From positions 1 to 8,662 of the forward strand of contig CBDHDN010000039.1 in the NCBI GenBank assembly GCA_965261585.1: a stretch of 8,662 nucleotides of DNA, in the 5' to 3' direction. The position numbers were made by a program, and so were the translations under genes. Of the stretch, positions 6,888 to 8,662 are shown one piece after another (the first letter of the stretch is position 1; each line of letters begins with the position of its first letter). The notes under the pieces were generated by a model. The model was not told the origin of the DNA and searched no databases. It was given only the letters and a program-made list of their open reading frames with translations. Source of the stretch: CBDHDN01 sp965261585 (GTDB taxonomy: Bacteria > Pseudomonadota > Alphaproteobacteria > UBA6615).

Positions 6888-8274
6888 CTACCCGGCCGCC
6901 GCCGGCAGGCGCAGCGTCGCGCGCAGGCCCTTCAGCGTCGCCGGCTCCAGGGCCAGCGACCCGCCGTACAACTCGGCGATGTCATGTACGATGGCGAGGC
7001 CGAGGCCGCTGCCCGGGACCTGCTCGTCGAGCCGCGTGCCGCGGCGCAGCGCCGCCTCGATTTGGGCGGCGTCCAGCCCGGGGCCGTCATCCTCGATGGC
7101 GATGACCAGCACGCCGCCGTCGCGCCGCGCCGTCAGGCGCACCCGCACCCGCGCCCACTTGGCGGCGTTGTCGAGCAGGTTGCCGACCATCTCCTCCAGG
7201 TCCTGGGCCTCGCCGGCCAAGGCGAGGTCGGCCGGACAGTCGCAGGCGATGTCGATGGCGCGGTGGGCGTGGATGCGGGCCACCGCACGCGCCACGTCGG
7301 CGACGACCGGCGCGACCTCGGTGCGCGTGCCCAGCACGCCGCCGGTCGCCGCCGTGCGGGCCCGCGTCAGGTGGTGGTCAACGAGCCGCCGCATCTGATC
7401 GGTCTGCTTCGCCACCGCCGCGGCCAGCGCGCCGCCCCCATCGCCGCCATCGCCATCGGCCTCGTTGGCCAGCACCGACAGCGGCGTCTTGAGCGCATGG
7501 GCCAGGTTGCCGACGTGGGTCCGGGCCCGCTCGACGACGGCGGCGTTGTGCTCGATCAGGCCATTGAGCTCGCTCGCCAAGGGCGCCACCTCGGCTGGAT
7601 AGACGCCCTCGAGCCGCCGCGCGCGGCCCTGGCGTATCGCCGCCAGGTCGCGGCCGATGCGGCGCAACGGCTGCAGGCCGAAACGCACCTGGATCAAAAC
7701 GGCGCTGACCAAGCCCAGGGCCCAACAGCCCCAGCGACCAGGCGAGGGTGCGGTTGAAGCGGCGGATCTGGCGCGCCCACGTCGGTCGTGGTCCGGCGCC
7801 GACGCGGAAGCGCGCCGGTGCGCCGGCGCCAGGCAGCACGATGGCGCGGGCGACGATGCGCAGCGTCTGGCCGTCCGGGCCATTGCCGGCATAGCGGCCG
7901 GGCAAGCCGTCGGCCGGCGCCCCGGTCGGTCCCCCAGTCGGTCCCTGGGGCAGCGCCTGGTCGAACAGCGAGCGCGAGCGCAGCACCGCGCCGTCGGCCC
8001 CCTCGATCTGCCAATACCAGCCCGAATAGGCCTGGTCGAAGCGCGGCTCGGCGAGCGGCCGGGTCAGCACCAGGCCGGCGTCGGGTGCCGTTTCGGTGGT
8101 CGCCACCAGGCTCTCCAGCAGGGCGACCAGGCGGCCATCGAAATTGTCCTCGACGCTGCTGCGGAACAGCGACGACAGGATCAGCCCGCCGGCCAACAGC
8201 ACGGCGACGCTCCACACCGCGGCGCCGCCGGCCAGGCGGACGGCGAGCGAGTTACGCTGCATCCCCAGGCTCAT
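6888..8274 (-). pseudogene. PhoQ-like sensor histidine kinase, interrupted by a +1 frameshift
   Basis: The gene encodes a membrane sensor kinase read in two frames: 8274 to about 7724, then about 7720 to the TAG at 6888. Removing one base from the GGGCCC at 7718-7723 joins them into 461 residues. The first frame supplies transmembrane helix 1 (LAVRLAGGAAVWSVAVLLAGGLIL), a periplasmic sensor domain of about 120 residues (FRSSVEDNFDGRL...SGWYWQIEGADG) and the start of helix 2 (NRTLAWSLGLLG). The second completes helix 2 (LVSAVLIQV) and adds HAMP (QPLRRIGRDLAAIRQG), the phosphoacceptor box GNLAHALKTPLSVL with His259 (codon 7497-7499), N-box NLLDNAAKWA and the ATP-lid motifs EDDGPGL and GSGLGLAIVHDIAELYGG. 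All catalytic motifs are intact, so a sequencing error is as likely as a true pseudogene. Unrepaired, the first frame runs on out of frame to 7378 and loses the kinase core. The ATG overlaps the regulator stop as ATGA; a second ATG at 8262 is possible. Confidence 0.85.
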
Positions 8275-8661
8275 CCCCCAGGCACATCCCGGGGCGCGCC
8301 CAGCCGGTAGCCGAGGCCGCGCACGGTCTCGATGACGCGGCCGTCGATCTTCTTGCGCAGGCGCCCGACGAACACCTCGATCGTGTTGGAATCGCGGTCG
8401 AAATCCTGGTCGTACAGGTGCTCGACCAGCTCCGTGCGCGAGACCACGCGGTCGGGGTGGTGCATCAGGTAGGCCAGCAGGCGGTACTCCAGCGCCGTCA
8501 CCTGCACCGGCGCGCCGCGATAGCTGACCCGGGCCGCCGCGGGTGTCGAGCGTGAGCGCCCCGTGCTCCAAAATCGTCGAGGCGTGGCCGGCGGCGCGCC
8601 GCAACAGCGCCCGCACCCGCGCCAGCAACTCCTCAATGTGGAACGGCTTGGCGACGTAGTC
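8271..8661 (-). pseudogene. PhoP-like response regulator, C-terminal part, with an apparent +1 frameshift; runs off window
   Basis: Only the last 129 residues (after correction) are in the window; the phosphorylated Asp lies beyond the right edge. The first frame begins DYVAKPFHIEELLARVRALLRRAAGHA, the end of a receiver domain with its conserved Lys-Pro and the helix leading to the linker, and closely resembles PhoP (DYVTKPFHIEE). It continues to LDTRGG, then leaves frame. The other frame supplies RVSYRGAPVQVTALEYRLLAYL, VVSRTELVEHLYDQDFDRDSNTIEVFVGRLRKKI and VIETVRGLGYRLG, a canonical OmpR/PhoP winged-helix DNA-binding domain. Deleting one base in the CCCGGG at 8528-8533 gives an unbroken LDTRGGRVSYRG join. 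As written, the protein would lose its DNA-binding domain. The TGA at 8273-8271 overlaps the kinase ATG, so the two are translationally coupled. PhoP-like by sequence, but the signal and regulon are unknown. Confidence 0.85.
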
Positions 8662-8662
8662 G

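Noticed and set aside
6241..7398. Plus-strand open frame of 385 codons
   Set aside because: It crosses the 15-bp palindrome and runs antisense to both the His/Gly-rich gene and the kinase ATPase domain; composition is Ala/Arg/Pro-rich without motifs.
8528..8533. Programmed ribosomal frameshift in the response regulator
   Set aside because: There is no slippery heptamer or stimulatory structure typical of known programmed sites, and OmpR-family regulators are not known to need one. An indel is simpler.

Overview
The window is GC-rich (roughly two-thirds G+C) and reads as an alphaproteobacterial chromosome, possibly Rhodospirillales- or Rhizobiales-like. The clues are a CIRCE-controlled groES-groEL operon with alphaproteobacterial-style proteins, a 17 kDa-surface-antigen-type lipoprotein, a PhoP/PhoQ-like two-component pair, and three kinds of palindromic intergenic repeat of a type common in alphaproteobacteria. 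The taxonomic placement is inferred from protein style, not from a search.

Layout: (1) 1-2011, minus strand: a polytopic membrane protein cut by the left edge, with weak resemblance to O-antigen polymerase/ligase (VpsF-like) proteins. Upstream of it on the same strand is a 350-residue, histidine-motif-rich integral membrane protein of unknown function. (2) 2012-4313, plus strand: a promoter-like region with a clear CIRCE operator (2209-2235), groES (2283-2600), groEL (2616-4256) and a strong intrinsic terminator (4282-4313). (3) 4312-5457, minus strand: a secreted PQQ-dependent aldose sugar dehydrogenase convergent with groEL; its stop codon lies inside the U-tract of the groEL terminator. 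(4) 5458-5716: a gene-free stretch made largely of two palindromic repeats. (5) 5717-6642, minus strand: a small His/Gly-rich hypothetical protein followed by a glycine-zipper lipoprotein, probably one transcript, with 11-bp-spaced direct repeats upstream that look like an OmpR/PhoP-family operator. (6) 6643-6887: that upstream region plus a 15-bp-arm palindrome that also ends the next operon. (7) 6888-8662, minus strand: a sensor histidine kinase and the C-terminal part of a PhoP-like response regulator, overlapping by ATGA, with the regulator running off the right edge.

The most striking observation is that both two-component genes carry an apparent +1 frameshift. Each falls in a short C/G run inside a self-complementary hexamer (GGGCCC at 7718-7723, CCCGGG at 8528-8533). 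Removing one base at each site restores full-length, canonical proteins. This is either a matched pair of assembly errors or inactivation of the whole system. Most other genes are conserved housekeeping or envelope functions. I do not see a convincing new multi-gene system; the least-explained coding sequences are the His-motif membrane protein (959-2011) and the His/Gly-rich small protein (6223-6642).
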